DNA of 64,000 bases. It comes from Gluconacetobacter azotocaptans (GTDB lineage: Bacteria; Pseudomonadota; Alphaproteobacteria; Acetobacterales; Acetobacteraceae). This document shows positions 34,287 to 43,246 of this stretch, piece after piece. The position numbers and the translations under genes were made by a program. Each line of letters begins with the position of its first letter. Position 1 is the first letter of the stretch. The stretch is from the NCBI RefSeq assembly GCF_014174355.1, contig NZ_JABEQF010000002.1:186001-250000 (forward strand). Reading direction: 5' to 3'. The notes under the pieces were generated by a model. It saw only the letters and a program-made list of their open reading frames with translations, made no database searches and was not told the DNA's origin.

Positions 34287-35165
34287 ATGAAACCGGCGCC
34301 TTTCGCCTATCACCGGGCGCAGTCCCTGGACCATCTGTTGCGCCTGAAGGCGGACCTGCGCGGTGACGGCGTCATCCTGGCGGGCGGCCAAAGCCTGGTG
34401 CCGATGCTCAACCTGCGTCTGTCGCGGCCGGGAAACCTGATCGATATCAATGATCTGGTTGAACTGGACCATGTCCATGCGCGCGATGGCATGTTGCGGA
34501 TCGGGGCGATGGTGCGTCATCATCGCATCGCCACCCATCCGTTGGTCCGGCGGCACCATCCGCTGGTGGCGGGCATGGCGTCCATGATCGGCTATCACGC
34601 CATCCGCCAGCGCGGGACCATCGGCGGCAGCCTGACGCTGGCGGACCCGTCCGCCCATTTTCCGCTGGCCGCGATGCTGTGCGACGCGACGCTGGTGCTG
34701 CGCTCGACGCGGGGCGAGCGGAGCGTCCCCTATCGCGCATTGTATCTGTCGCCACTCAACTGCGCGCTGGAGGACGACGAGATCGTGCGGTCGGTGCTGT
34801 TTCCGATTCCGCCGCCCGGATGCCGGATGGAGGCCGAGATATTTCACCTCAATCATGGCGGGTTCCCGCTGGCGGCCTGCGCCGTGGCGCTGACGGCGGA
34901 CGCGCGGGGCGGGGTGGCGACCCTCACGCTGGTCATTGCGGCGGGCGGGCTGCGTCCGGTCGTGCTGGATCGCGAACTGGACGGGTTCCTGGGGGCTGGA
35001 CCGGATGCCGGGCTGCCGGCGGCGATTGCCGGGCATGTCGCCGCTATCCTGCCGCTGGAGGATACGGCCAAGGCGCCGGCGGCCTATCTGTCGGCGGTCG
35101 TGCGGCGTTGTGCGACGCTGTGCGTCACCCGCGCGCTGGCGCCCCGGGCAGGAGAACCCGCATGA
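34287..35165 (+). CDS. FAD-binding medium subunit of a molybdenum hydroxylase (CoxM/CutM type)
   Basis: 292 residues. The FAD pocket of the xanthine dehydrogenase family is visible: AGGQSLVPMLNLRLSRPGNLIDIND (pyrophosphate loop) and HHAIRQRGTIGGSL-like (here YHAIRQRGTIGGSLTLADPSAHFPLAAMLCDA). The length matches CoxM (~290). It passes electrons from the Fe-S subunit to an acceptor such as quinone. The next gene overlaps it by four bases. Confidence 0.9.
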   Translation: MKPAPFAYHRAQSLDHLLRLKADLRGDGVILAGGQSLVPMLNLRLSRPGNLIDINDLVELDHVHARDGMLRIGAMVRHHRIATHPLVRRHHPLVAGMASMIGYHAIRQRGTIGGSLTLADPSAHFPLAAMLCDATLVLRSTRGERSVPYRALYLSPLNCALEDDEIVRSVLFPIPPPGCRMEAEIFHLNHGGFPLAACAVALTADARGGVATLTLVIAAGGLRPVVLDRELDGFLGAGPDAGLPAAIAGHVAAILPLEDTAKAPAAYLSAVVRRCATLCVTRALAPRAGEPA

Positions 35166-35635
35166 AGACCCGTGTCACACTTACGGTCAACGGACAGGTG
35201 CACGACGTGGAGATCGCGCCGCATTACCTGCTGTCGGACGTGCTGCGCGATGTCGTGGGGCTGACCGCCACGCATGTCGGCTGCGAACAGGGCGTGTGCG
35301 GCGCCTGCACCGTTCTGGTGGACGACCGGCCGGCGCGCGCCTGCCTGACCTTCGCGATCCAGATGGAGGGGCATGAGATTACGACATTGGAAGGCCTGCG
35401 CGACGATCCGGTGACGCAGGCGCTGCAGCAGGCGTTTCATGAACGGCACGCCCTGCAATGCGGATTCTGCACGCCCGGCTTCCTGGTCACGCTGTCGGCC
35501 TGGCTGAAAGAGGCGACCGACCCCACGCCCGCCGCCGTGCGGGACCTGCTGACGGGGAATCTGTGCCGGTGCACCGGTTATCAGAACATCGTCGAGGCCG
35601 TGCTGTCGGTCGCCGCGACGGAATGCGGACGATGA
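35162..35635 (+). CDS. [2Fe-2S] small subunit of a molybdenum hydroxylase (CoxS/CutS type)
   Basis: 157 residues, ATG overlapping the previous stop (ATGA). There are two [2Fe-2S] sites: a plant-ferredoxin-type cluster in the N-terminal half (GCEQGVCGACTVLVDDRPARAC) and an alpha-helical cluster in the C-terminal half (CGFCTPGFLVTL and LCRCTGYQNIVEAV). This is the complete electron relay of the xanthine oxidase family. The large-subunit gene again overlaps by four bases, so the three are made together. Confidence 0.93.
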   Translation: MKTRVTLTVNGQVHDVEIAPHYLLSDVLRDVVGLTATHVGCEQGVCGACTVLVDDRPARACLTFAIQMEGHEITTLEGLRDDPVTQALQQAFHERHALQCGFCTPGFLVTLSAWLKEATDPTPAAVRDLLTGNLCRCTGYQNIVEAVLSVAATECGR

Positions 35636-37983
35636 CCCGCGATATCCCCGACGGCTATGTCGGACGTCCGATGCTGCGGCGGGAAGATGGGCGCCTGTTG
35701 CAGGGCCGGGGACGATATGTTGATGACATTCGCATGCCCGGTGTGCGCCACGCCGCGTTTGTCCGCTCCCCCCACGCCCATGCGCGGATCGTGTCGATCG
35801 ACGTCCGGGCGGCGCTGGAACTGGCGGGCGTGCATGCGGTCGTGACCGGCGCCGACCTAGTGGGGGAGGTCGCGGATGCGGTCGTCAGCCCGCCCATCCC
35901 CGGACTGGTGCCGACGCGATTCGAGGTGCTGCCGACGCGGAAGATCCGCTTTCAGGGGGATCTGGTAGCCTGCGTCATCGCGGACGACCGATATCTGGCG
36001 GAGGAGGCGGCCGAGCGCGTCGAGGTCGAGTACGAAATCCTGCCGGCCGTTACTGACATGTTCGTGGCGCTGGCCGACGATGCGCCGAAGGTGGACGATC
36101 GCCTGGCGTCCAACCGTGTGGTCCATCGCGTCCATACCCATGGCCGGCCTGACGACCAGGAGCGCGACGCGGCGTTCGTCGTCGAGACCGAATTCCACCA
36201 GCAGCGCCAGTCGCACGTGCCGCTCGAAACCCGGGGCTGCATCGCCAGTTGGGACCAGGGGCGGGAACATCTGACCCTGGTGACGGGGTCGCAGGTGCCC
36301 CATCCGTTGCGCACGCAACTGGTCCGGCGGATGGGTCTGCGGGATGGACAGGTCACGGTCGAATCCCCCGATGTCGGGGGCAGTTTCGGCCAGAAGATCG
36401 CCTTGTACCGCGAGGAACTGATTATCTGCGCCCTGGCGCGCAGGCTGGGCACCCCGATACGCTGGAACGAAGACCGGCTGGAAAACCTCCAGGCCTCCTG
36501 CCACGCGCGGGAACAATGGTGCCGCACCCGGATCATGGCCGACGCCGACGGGCGCATCCTGGCGCTGACGCTGGATATCGTCGAGGATTTCGGGGCCTAT
36601 TGTTTCTATCCCGCCAATTACATCGCCGAGGTGGTGGGCATCATCCTGACGGGACAGTACCGGGTCGATCATTATCGCTATGACCTGACGGTGGCGCTGA
36701 CGAACAAATGCGGTGTCGGGCCGATGCGCGCGCCGATGGCGATCGCAAGCTGGGTGATGGACGGCACGCTGGACGCGCTGGCGCGCGAAAGCGGGCTGGA
36801 CCCGATCGAGATCCGGCGGCGCAACATGCTGTCCGCAGCACAACTGCCCTATGACATGCCGGGCGGAGAAACGCTGCTGGACGTCAATATAGACGAGACG
36901 ATGGAAGCCGCGCTGGAGCATATCGGCCATGCCCGTCTCCGGGCGGATGCGGATACGCTTCATGGCTGCGGCATCTGCAACGTCGTGGAATCCACGACCT
37001 ATGGATCACGGTTCTACAAGAATTCCGGCATTGGCGGATCGGGGCATGAGGCCGCGCGGATCATCGTGGAACCGGACGGGACGGTGACGGGCTCGGTCGG
37101 GTTGGCGGCGTCGGGCCATGGCTATGAAACCGCGTTCGCGCAGGTCGTGGGGGATGGGCTGGGGGTTTCGCCCGACGGGGTGGCGATCCGGCTGGGCCAT
37201 ACCGACGCGGCGCCCTACGGCATGGGCAGCCGGGGGGGACGCGGCGGCACGGCGGGTGGCGGCGCCTTGTACGAATGCGCGCGGATGGGACAGGAACATC
37301 TGTTGCACATCGCGGCGCATATGCTGGGCCTGAATACGGCGCGGAACCTGCGGATGATCGACGGGAGGGTGGAAAAGCTGGTCGACGGCGCCTGGCGGCA
37401 TGCGGGCGTCGGAATCGCCGACATTGCGCGCCTGGCCTATTTCGATCCGCTGGCCCTTCCGGAAGGGACCCGTCCGGGCCTGGAGTTCTACCGCACGTTC
37501 GATCCGCCCCCGATGACGTTTTCCAATTCGACCCATGCATGCCGGGTCGTCATCGACCGTCATACCGGACAGCTCACGATCACCGATTACGTGGTGGTGG
37601 AGAATTGCGGCGCGGTCATCAACCCGCTGATCGTGCGCGGACAGCAGATCGGCGCGGTGGCCATGGGCATCAGCGGGACGGTGCTGGAAAACATGGTGTA
37701 CGACGCGGCGGGGCAGAATCTGTCCAGCACGCTGGGCGACTATGCGATCGCCACCGCCTGCGACATTCCGATGATCCGCATTCACGAAAAGGCGACACCT
37801 GGATCACGCACGCCGCTGGGCCTGAAAGGCATGGCGGAAGGCGGGGTGATGGGGGCCATCGGCGCCGTCGCCAACGCCGTCAACGATGCCCTGGCGCCGC
37901 TGGGCGTCAGGGCCAGCCGACTGCCGCTCAGCCCGGTCTATCTGCATGGGCTGATCCACGGCCATGCCATATCACAGCACTGA
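35632..37983 (+). CDS. Molybdopterin-binding large subunit of a xanthine-oxidase-family hydroxylase (CoxL-like)
   Basis: 783 residues from ATG 35632. Molybdopterin-cytosine-dinucleotide-type family features: LRREDGRLLQGRGRYVDDI at the N-terminus, DVGGSFGQK (residues 247-255), a Gly-rich GMGSRGGRGGTAGGGALYE loop, and the catalytic Glu (~736) in GLKGMAEGGVMGAIGAVANAVNDAL. The CO dehydrogenase loop AYRCSFR is absent: the equivalent segment reads GVGPMRAPMA (361-370). It is therefore not a form I CO dehydrogenase and also departs from the common AYRGAGRPE-type loop. The enzyme probably hydroxylates a carbon in an aromatic heterocycle or an aldehyde; the substrate is unknown. Cofactor-maturation genes (XdhC, CoxD type) are absent from the cluster. 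Confidence 0.9.
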   Translation: MTRDIPDGYVGRPMLRREDGRLLQGRGRYVDDIRMPGVRHAAFVRSPHAHARIVSIDVRAALELAGVHAVVTGADLVGEVADAVVSPPIPGLVPTRFEVLPTRKIRFQGDLVACVIADDRYLAEEAAERVEVEYEILPAVTDMFVALADDAPKVDDRLASNRVVHRVHTHGRPDDQERDAAFVVETEFHQQRQSHVPLETRGCIASWDQGREHLTLVTGSQVPHPLRTQLVRRMGLRDGQVTVESPDVGGSFGQKIALYREELIICALARRLGTPIRWNEDRLENLQASCHAREQWCRTRIMADADGRILALTLDIVEDFGAYCFYPANYIAEVVGIILTGQYRVDHYRYDLTVALTNKCGVGPMRAPMAIASWVMDGTLDALARESGLDPIEIRRRNMLSAAQLPYDMPGGETLLDVNIDETMEAALEHIGHARLRADADTLHGCGICNVVESTTYGSRFYKNSGIGGSGHEAARIIVEPDGTVTGSVGLAASGHGYETAFAQVVGDGLGVSPDGVAIRLGHTDAAPYGMGSRGGRGGTAGGGALYECARMGQEHLLHIAAHMLGLNTARNLRMIDGRVEKLVDGAWRHAGVGIADIARLAYFDPLALPEGTRPGLEFYRTFDPPPMTFSNSTHACRVVIDRHTGQLTITDYVVVENCGAVINPLIVRGQQIGAVAMGISGTVLENMVYDAAGQNLSSTLGDYAIATACDIPMIRIHEKATPGSRTPLGLKGMAEGGVMGAIGAVANAVNDALAPLGVRASRLPLSPVYLHGLIHGHAISQH

Positions 37984-37996
37984 GGATACTGGAAAA

Positions 37997-38890
37997 ATGA
38001 TATCCGAAACGCCCCGGATCGGCTTTATCGGCCTGGGACAGATGGGGTTGCCGATCGCCGGACGGCTGATGGACGGCGCGGTTGCGATGGCGGTGCACAC
38101 ACGCACGCGCGCCGGCGCGGGTCCTCTCCTGGATCGTGGCGCGTCCTGGGCCGACGGCCCCGCGGGCATCGCATCGGCATCCGACATCGTCTTCACGATG
38201 CTCGGCTACCCCGAGGATGTCGAGGCGATCTATCTCGGCCCCGACGGATTGCTTGCCCATGCGCGGCCGGGACAGATCTTCCTGGACCTTACGACCTCCA
38301 GCCCCGACCTTGCCGGACGTATCGCCGCGGTCGGGGCGCAACGCGGCGTGGCGATCCTCGATGCACCGGTTTCCGGTGGCGTGCCGGGGGCGCGGGCGGG
38401 CATGTTGTCGGTCATGGTGGGCGGCGATGTCGCCGCGTTCGACGCAATGCGGGGCCTGCTGTCGCGTATCGGCAGCACGATCGCGCGCTTCGGCGGTCCG
38501 GGTGCTGGCCAGCAGGCCAAGATCTGCAACCAGATTGTCATTGCCGGCACGATGATGGGTGTGTGCGAAGGCCTGTCCGTGGCCGCGCGCGCCGGGCTGG
38601 ACATGGCATGCGTCCTGGACACCCTGGGCGGCGGCGCGGCCGGGGGCTTCCTGCTGAAACATATGGGGCCTCGGATCGTCGCGGGCGATTATGTCGCCGA
38701 TTTCTATGTTCGGCATTTCGTCAAGGATCTGGGCCTGGCCTTGGCCGAGGCCGACAAGCTGGGCATGGATCTGCCGGCCACGGCCCTGGCACGGGGCCTG
38801 TACCGCCGTCTGGCGGCGCAGGGCGCGGAGGGGTTGGGAACCCAGGCGCTGGCGCGGCTGTACCAGCCCGCCGAAGGAGAGAAAGCATGA
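37997..38890 (+). CDS. NAD(P)-dependent beta-hydroxyacid dehydrogenase (3-hydroxyisobutyrate dehydrogenase type)
   Basis: 297 residues from ATG 37997; an earlier ATG at 37964 overlaps the hydroxylase gene and has no ribosome site. The N-terminal Rossmann motif is IGFIGLGQMGLPIAGRL. The substrate-binding DAPVSGGVPGARAGMLSVMVGG block and the catalytic Lys in GAGQQAKICNQIVIAG are those of the HIBADH/tartronate semialdehyde reductase family. It would interconvert a beta-hydroxyacid and a semialdehyde, plausibly a late step for the ring or chain produced by the hydroxylase. coxG follows with a 4-bp overlap. Confidence 0.9.
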   Translation: MISETPRIGFIGLGQMGLPIAGRLMDGAVAMAVHTRTRAGAGPLLDRGASWADGPAGIASASDIVFTMLGYPEDVEAIYLGPDGLLAHARPGQIFLDLTTSSPDLAGRIAAVGAQRGVAILDAPVSGGVPGARAGMLSVMVGGDVAAFDAMRGLLSRIGSTIARFGGPGAGQQAKICNQIVIAGTMMGVCEGLSVAARAGLDMACVLDTLGGGAAGGFLLKHMGPRIVAGDYVADFYVRHFVKDLGLALAEADKLGMDLPATALARGLYRRLAAQGAEGLGTQALARLYQPAEGEKA

Positions 38891-39474
38891 ATCTGCAAGG
38901 GCAGTTCGATGTCCCCGCATCCATGGATGCGGTATGGGCCGGGTTGAACGATCCATCCGTGCTGCTGAAGAGCATTCCGGGATGCACGCTCTTCGAATCC
39001 ACGGGGCCTGACGAGTACGCGGTGGCGGTCGAAGCCAGGGTCGGGCCGATCTTCGCGCGTTTTGGCGGCAAGATCGAGATCAGGGATATCGTGCCGGGCC
39101 GGGGCTATGTCATCTCCGGCCGGGGGCAGGGCGGGGCCGCGGGTTTCGCCCGGGGCGAGACCCGGGTCGAACTGACCCCGAAAGGGGAGCAGACGACACT
39201 GACTTACGAAAGCAATTTCGAAATCGGCGGCAAGATGGCGGTTGTGGGTGGCCGCATCATCAACGGCGTCGCCAGCGAGAAGATCGATGCGTTCTTCGCC
39301 GCCTTCTCGCGCCAGGTCGCCGGGGGCGATGCGGCCGAGGAGGAAAGCGTTACCGCCGCCGCGCCGCGGGGCGTTGCGCTGCCGGGTAACGCAATGGCCG
39401 CAACCGGGATCAGTCTCGTTGCGCTCGTGATGTCCGTCCTGGCGCTGGTCGTGTCGTTCAGGCGCCGGAATTGA
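38887..39474 (+). CDS. CoxG-like SRPBCC protein with C-terminal membrane anchor
   Basis: 195 residues from ATG 38887, overlapping the dehydrogenase stop. The first ~150 residues match the carbon-monoxide-dehydrogenase subunit G family (FDVPASMDAVWAGLNDPSVLLKSIPGC, GRIINGVASEKIDAFFAAFSRQ). An Ala-rich linker leads to one helix (AMAATGISLVALVMSVLALVVSF) and RRRN at the end. In carboxydotrophs CoxG anchors the hydroxylase to the membrane; the same role is inferred here, placing the hydroxylase next to the respiratory chain. The tail overlaps the convergent LysR gene by 17 bp. Confidence 0.9.
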   Translation: MNLQGQFDVPASMDAVWAGLNDPSVLLKSIPGCTLFESTGPDEYAVAVEARVGPIFARFGGKIEIRDIVPGRGYVISGRGQGGAAGFARGETRVELTPKGEQTTLTYESNFEIGGKMAVVGGRIINGVASEKIDAFFAAFSRQVAGGDAAEEESVTAAAPRGVALPGNAMAATGISLVALVMSVLALVVSFRRRN

Positions 39475-40432
39475 GGCGTACCACCTGTTCCCGGAGGCGT
39501 GTCGCCCCCGGGGACAGGGATTCCAGATTATCCTTCATGAAATTGATCAGCCGCCGCATCGTCACGGACATCGTGCGCTGCGACCGCACGAACAGGTGAA
39601 CCGAGGCCTGTTCGCACAGATGGCTTTCGATCGGAATCGCGACCAGGCGGCCCTGGTCGATCTCGGCCCGGACCGCGAAGCGCGGCATGAAGGTGATGCC
39701 ACGCCCGGACATGACGAAGGTCTTCAGAAGTCGGAAGGAATTGGATTCCATCTCGGGAAAGATGTGGATGCCGTGATTCAGCTCTATATTCTTCAGCAGT
39801 TTCCTGATCCCATGACTGGATGTCGGCAACGCCAGCTTGCGGCCCACGATGTCGTCGATCGTCAGGCGGTGGGTGCTGTCGGTGATGTCGCGCGACGACA
39901 GGATGGCGAACAGGGGTTTATGGGTGCTGACGATCGAACTGACCCCGTTGAAATCCTCCATGTTGTAGGACAGGCCGATATCCGACGTGCCGTCGATCAC
40001 CGCCTGCCTGATTTCGTCCGTGCTTCCAACCGTGATGCGGACGCGCGTGTCGGGATGAAGGTCCGAGAAGGGCATCATGACGGTTTCCATCAGATCCTCG
40101 ACGAAACCGTCGCCGCAATGGATGCTGATCTGATTGACGCGGTGGGCCTTGCGGTTCGACAGGTAATCGACGATTTTCTGCGTTTCGTCGATCTGCTGGC
40201 GGGCATATTCCGCGATGGCCAGTCCGGCTTCGGTCGGAATGATCCCGCGCGGCAGGCGCTCGAACAGCGGCACCCCATAGCGGATTTCCACGTCGGAGAT
40301 CCTGCGACTGATCAGCGAGGCCGGAAGGCCGAGCGCACGGGCGGCTTCCCGGACCGATCCGTGACGGATAACCTCGGTCATGCACAGCAGAAACCGGGCA
40401 TCCAGGCCACGATCCAATCTGTTCCTATCCAT
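39458..40432 (-). CDS. LysR-family transcriptional regulator
   Basis: 324 residues. An N-terminal helix-turn-helix (RFLLCMTEVIRHGSVREAARALGLPASLISRRISDVEIRYGVPLFERLPRG, residues ~13-62) is followed by a periplasmic-binding-like effector domain. It lies at the end of the hydroxylase cluster, convergent with coxG and divergent from sdaA (203-bp gap). It may regulate either; the cluster promoter is 10 kb away, the serine dehydratase promoter is next to it. Confidence 0.88.
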   Translation of the reverse strand: MDRNRLDRGLDARFLLCMTEVIRHGSVREAARALGLPASLISRRISDVEIRYGVPLFERLPRGIIPTEAGLAIAEYARQQIDETQKIVDYLSNRKAHRVNQISIHCGDGFVEDLMETVMMPFSDLHPDTRVRITVGSTDEIRQAVIDGTSDIGLSYNMEDFNGVSSIVSTHKPLFAILSSRDITDSTHRLTIDDIVGRKLALPTSSHGIRKLLKNIELNHGIHIFPEMESNSFRLLKTFVMSGRGITFMPRFAVRAEIDQGRLVAIPIESHLCEQASVHLFVRSQRTMSVTMRRLINFMKDNLESLSPGATRLREQVVRLNSGA

Positions 40433-40635
40433 GTGAGGTCTTGAAATCCCTGGGTTTCAGTCCTTACGGAATCGAAGAAACCTAGCAGGTTCGTCCGTCA
40501 CCCACCAGAACGCATTATGCAACGATTGTTCCATCGGCCCGTGTTGCCCTGCGTGAAACGACAGTTGCCGAATCCAATCTTGATTGCGATCGGACGAATG
40601 GGTCTAGCTGGCGCGGGCAGGATGGATCGCATCGC

Positions 40636-42012
40636 ATGTTGCATTTCGAACGGCCGGTCCGGACCGGTCTTTCCGACCTTTTCCGGATCGGCATCGGGCC
40701 GTCAAGCTCACATACGGTGGGCCCCATGATCGCCGCCGCGCGTTTCGTGAAGGAATTGCCTTGTGATTTCATTCCTGCGGGGATACGGGTCCGGCTTATG
40801 GGGTCGCTTGCCCTGACCGGACAGGGACACGCGACGGGCCGCGCGGTGCTGTTGGGGCTGATGGGCCATCTTCCGGATACCGTCGATCCGGATTGCGTAC
40901 CCCAACTGTGCGCGCACGTGGCGGAAACGCATGAACTCGGGCTGCCGGGCGGACATCGGATACCTTTCGATCCCCGGATTGATATCGTGGCCGATCTCGA
41001 TGGGGAATGCCCGCTTCATCCCAACACGCTGGTGTTCGAGGCCTGGGGCGACTGCAGGACGATCCGCCGGACCTATTGCTCGATCGGTGGCGGCACGGTG
41101 ATCGAAGCTGGCCAGCCTGCCGCCGGTGCGCCGGCGGCCGTGCCTTATCCCTTCGGGACAGCGACGGCGCTTCTTGAGATGGGGCATCGGCACGGCCTGA
41201 CGATCGCCCAGATCCAGATGGCGAATGAATGCGCCGACGCCAGTCCGGCCGCGATACAGCAGGTGCTGGACACGATCTGGACGACCATGAAGGCATGCGT
41301 CGCGCGTGGCCTGACGTCGCAGGAGATCGAATTGCCGGGCGGCCTGCGTGTGCGCAGGCGCGCGGCGCAGCTTCATGCGCGGCTGGTCCAGCGATCTCTG
41401 CCGAATGTACCCGATGGCCTGGGCGGCATGGAATGGATCAATCTCTATGCCCTGTCGGTCAGCGAGGAAAATGCCGCTGGGGGCCGGGTGGTCACCGCGC
41501 CGACGAACGGAGCGGCAGGCATCGTGCCCGCCGTTCTGCATTATTATCAACATTTCGTGCCCGATGCCTCGGACGCGGGAGTCGGGGTATTTCTTCTGAC
41601 GGCGGCGGCCATCGGCACGATTATCAAAACCAATGCCTCGATTTCCGGGGCCGAGGTGGGGTGCCAGGGAGAGGTCGGATCGGCGTGCGCCATGGCGGCG
41701 GCGGGGTTCGCGGCAGTATTGGGCGGCAGTAACGCGCAGATCGAGAACGCGGCCGAAATCGCGCTGGAACATCATCTGGGCCTGACCTGCGACCCGGTCG
41801 CGGGCCTGGTGCAGATTCCCTGCATCGAACGCAACGCCCTGGCGGCGGTAAAGGCGGTCAATGCCGCGCGGCTGGCACTCTGCGGCGATGGCGCGCACCG
41901 TGTTTCGTTGGACGATGCCATCCGCACGATGCGCGACACTGGCCGAGACATGATGAGCAAATACAAGGAAACGTCGCTGGGCGGATTGGCGGTGAATGTC
42001 ACCGCATGCTGA
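40636..42012 (+). CDS. sdaA: L-serine dehydratase (Fe-S dependent, single-chain)
   Basis: 458 residues. It converts L-serine to pyruvate and ammonia. The N-terminal [12 protein letters not shown] motif, [12 protein letters not shown]-like central region and [17 protein letters not shown] block are characteristic. Cysteines for the [4Fe-4S] cluster are in [16 protein letters not shown] and [12 protein letters not shown]. The protein ends in Cys458 (GLAVNVTAC), matching the C-terminal cysteine that acts as a fourth ligand in type 2 enzymes. ATG 40636 was chosen although an ideal ribosome site is not visible. Confidence 0.94.
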   Translation: MLHFERPVRTGLSDLFRIGIGPSSSHTVGPMIAAARFVKELPCDFIPAGIRVRLMGSLALTGQGHATGRAVLLGLMGHLPDTVDPDCVPQLCAHVAETHELGLPGGHRIPFDPRIDIVADLDGECPLHPNTLVFEAWGDCRTIRRTYCSIGGGTVIEAGQPAAGAPAAVPYPFGTATALLEMGHRHGLTIAQIQMANECADASPAAIQQVLDTIWTTMKACVARGLTSQEIELPGGLRVRRRAAQLHARLVQRSLPNVPDGLGGMEWINLYALSVSEENAAGGRVVTAPTNGAAGIVPAVLHYYQHFVPDASDAGVGVFLLTAAAIGTIIKTNASISGAEVGCQGEVGSACAMAAAGFAAVLGGSNAQIENAAEIALEHHLGLTCDPVAGLVQIPCIERNALAAVKAVNAARLALCGDGAHRVSLDDAIRTMRDTGRDMMSKYKETSLGGLAVNVTAC

Positions 42013-42126
42013 TGGTTGGGTCGGCAGGTCCGAGGGATCAGCCTGGCGGAAGGTCGTCCTTGAGCCGTCTGTCAAATCGGGCATGGCTTTTGGTGGTCAG
42101 CCCGCCCCGGGATCGTCCGATGGCTT

Positions 42127-42147
42127 GCCCCCCTTTTACGGGGGGGC
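42127..42147. terminator. Hairpin between convergent sdaA and beta-lactamase genes
   Basis: GCCCCCC (42127-42133) and GGGGGGC (42141-42147) form a strong stem with a short TTTTACG loop in the 197-bp gap between two convergent genes. Position fits a bidirectional terminator, but neither strand has a T-tract, so efficiency is doubtful. Confidence 0.4.
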
Positions 42148-42209
42148 GCCGTGCTGATGCGCCCGGGCGACGGTGGCGTCGACCATCATGTATTCATTAC
42201 GCGCGTCGC

Positions 42210-43079
42210 CTACCCGGCCCACACGACGATTGCCGCGCCGACCTTCTGCAGAACGGCTTCCTGCTGCGCCTGGCCCAGGCCGGGCGCGTCGTAGTAGCAG
42301 GCCATCATCAGGGGCGATCGTCCGGCGCGCCGGACGATCGCATAGTCATTGCACGAGTCGTTGCCCGTGCCGGTCTTGTCCCCGGCGATCCAGTCTGGCG
42401 GAAATGCGGCGCGCAGGCGGGCCGAACCGGTCCGGCAGGCGACCATCCAGCCTTCGAGCATGGTGCGGGACCGGGGGCTGAGGGCGTGTCCCAGCAAAAT
42501 TGTCCGGGCGGTTTCCACGATCGCGCGGGGCGTGGTGGTATCGAGATCGCCCGATTTGCGGCTGGCCGCCACTTCATAGCGATCGGACCGCGTCGTCCCG
42601 TCGCCCAGCGTTCGCATATAAGCGGTCAACGCCTGCGGTCCGCCGACCCGCGCCAGCAACAGGTTCGCAGCACCGTTGTCGCTGTACAGCACAATGGCCG
42701 CGCAGAGCGTCCCGACGGGTAGGGCGCCCTTCGCTACATGGGCCGCGGAGACCGGGGAGTGGCCGACGATATCCTTTTCGCCATAGGGGACGAGAGCCGA
42801 CAGGCTGTCGCGGCCCGCATCGACACGGGACAATATCAGGGCGGCAAGCACGCCCTTGAAGGTGCTGCACATGAGAAAACGCTCGTCGGCACGATGGGCC
42901 AGAGACCGCCCCGAACCGGTATCGACGGCCCATACCCCAAGCCTGCCGCCATGTCGCCGCTCGATGGCCGCCACGGTGTCGCCCGTGATGTCATGCGCAT
43001 GCGCGGTCCTGGCCGCGATCAGGGCGGGAACGCACAGGCCGAAGCTGCGACGTGTAAGTGTAGAGCGCATGTTTTTCAA
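42210..43079 (-). CDS. Class A (serine) beta-lactamase with Tat signal
   Basis: 289 residues. A twin-arginine signal (TRRSFGL at residues 9-15, then a hydrophobic stretch to AHA-28) indicates folded export to the periplasm. Catalytic motifs: Ser72-x-x-Lys75 (STFK), Ser133-Asp-Asn (SDN), Glu169 in DRYE as the omega-loop base, and Lys235-Thr-Gly (KTG). The residue at the Ambler 170 position is Ser (Ser173) instead of the usual Asn, and the loop reads VAASRKSG instead of the common PELN form. Cys71 precedes the nucleophile as in carbapenemases, but no Cys is at the KTGT+1 position; the next is Cys243. It hydrolyses beta-lactams; spectrum unknown. No regulator of the AmpR type is adjacent. Confidence 0.92.
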   Translation of the reverse strand: MKNMRSTLTRRSFGLCVPALIAARTAHAHDITGDTVAAIERRHGGRLGVWAVDTGSGRSLAHRADERFLMCSTFKGVLAALILSRVDAGRDSLSALVPYGEKDIVGHSPVSAAHVAKGALPVGTLCAAIVLYSDNGAANLLLARVGGPQALTAYMRTLGDGTTRSDRYEVAASRKSGDLDTTTPRAIVETARTILLGHALSPRSRTMLEGWMVACRTGSARLRAAFPPDWIAGDKTGTGNDSCNDYAIVRRAGRSPLMMACYYDAPGLGQAQQEAVLQKVGAAIVVWAG

Positions 43080-43246
43080 AACTGCCTTTAGGTGATGGGG
43101 AGAGGCCGAAGCAAAAACATCGGAAATCGGACAGGAAGATCATGGTCGTTTTATGGTTGCGGTCGGCACAATCGGTCTTGCCGACAGGCTGAAGGAGCCC
43201 TGATGGTAAGGACAGCCTTCATGACGCCATAATCTTCGGCCCGGAT

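Noticed and set aside
32532-35036. 834-codon minus-strand frame across the TonB receptor and coxM genes
   Set aside because: Antisense to two well-supported genes and without any recognisable domain.
34287-37983. CO dehydrogenase (coxMSL) as a form I enzyme
   Set aside because: The diagnostic AYRCSFR loop with the selenylated/Cu-binding cysteine is absent and coxD/E/F maturation genes are not adjacent; kept only as a CoxMSL-like hydroxylase.
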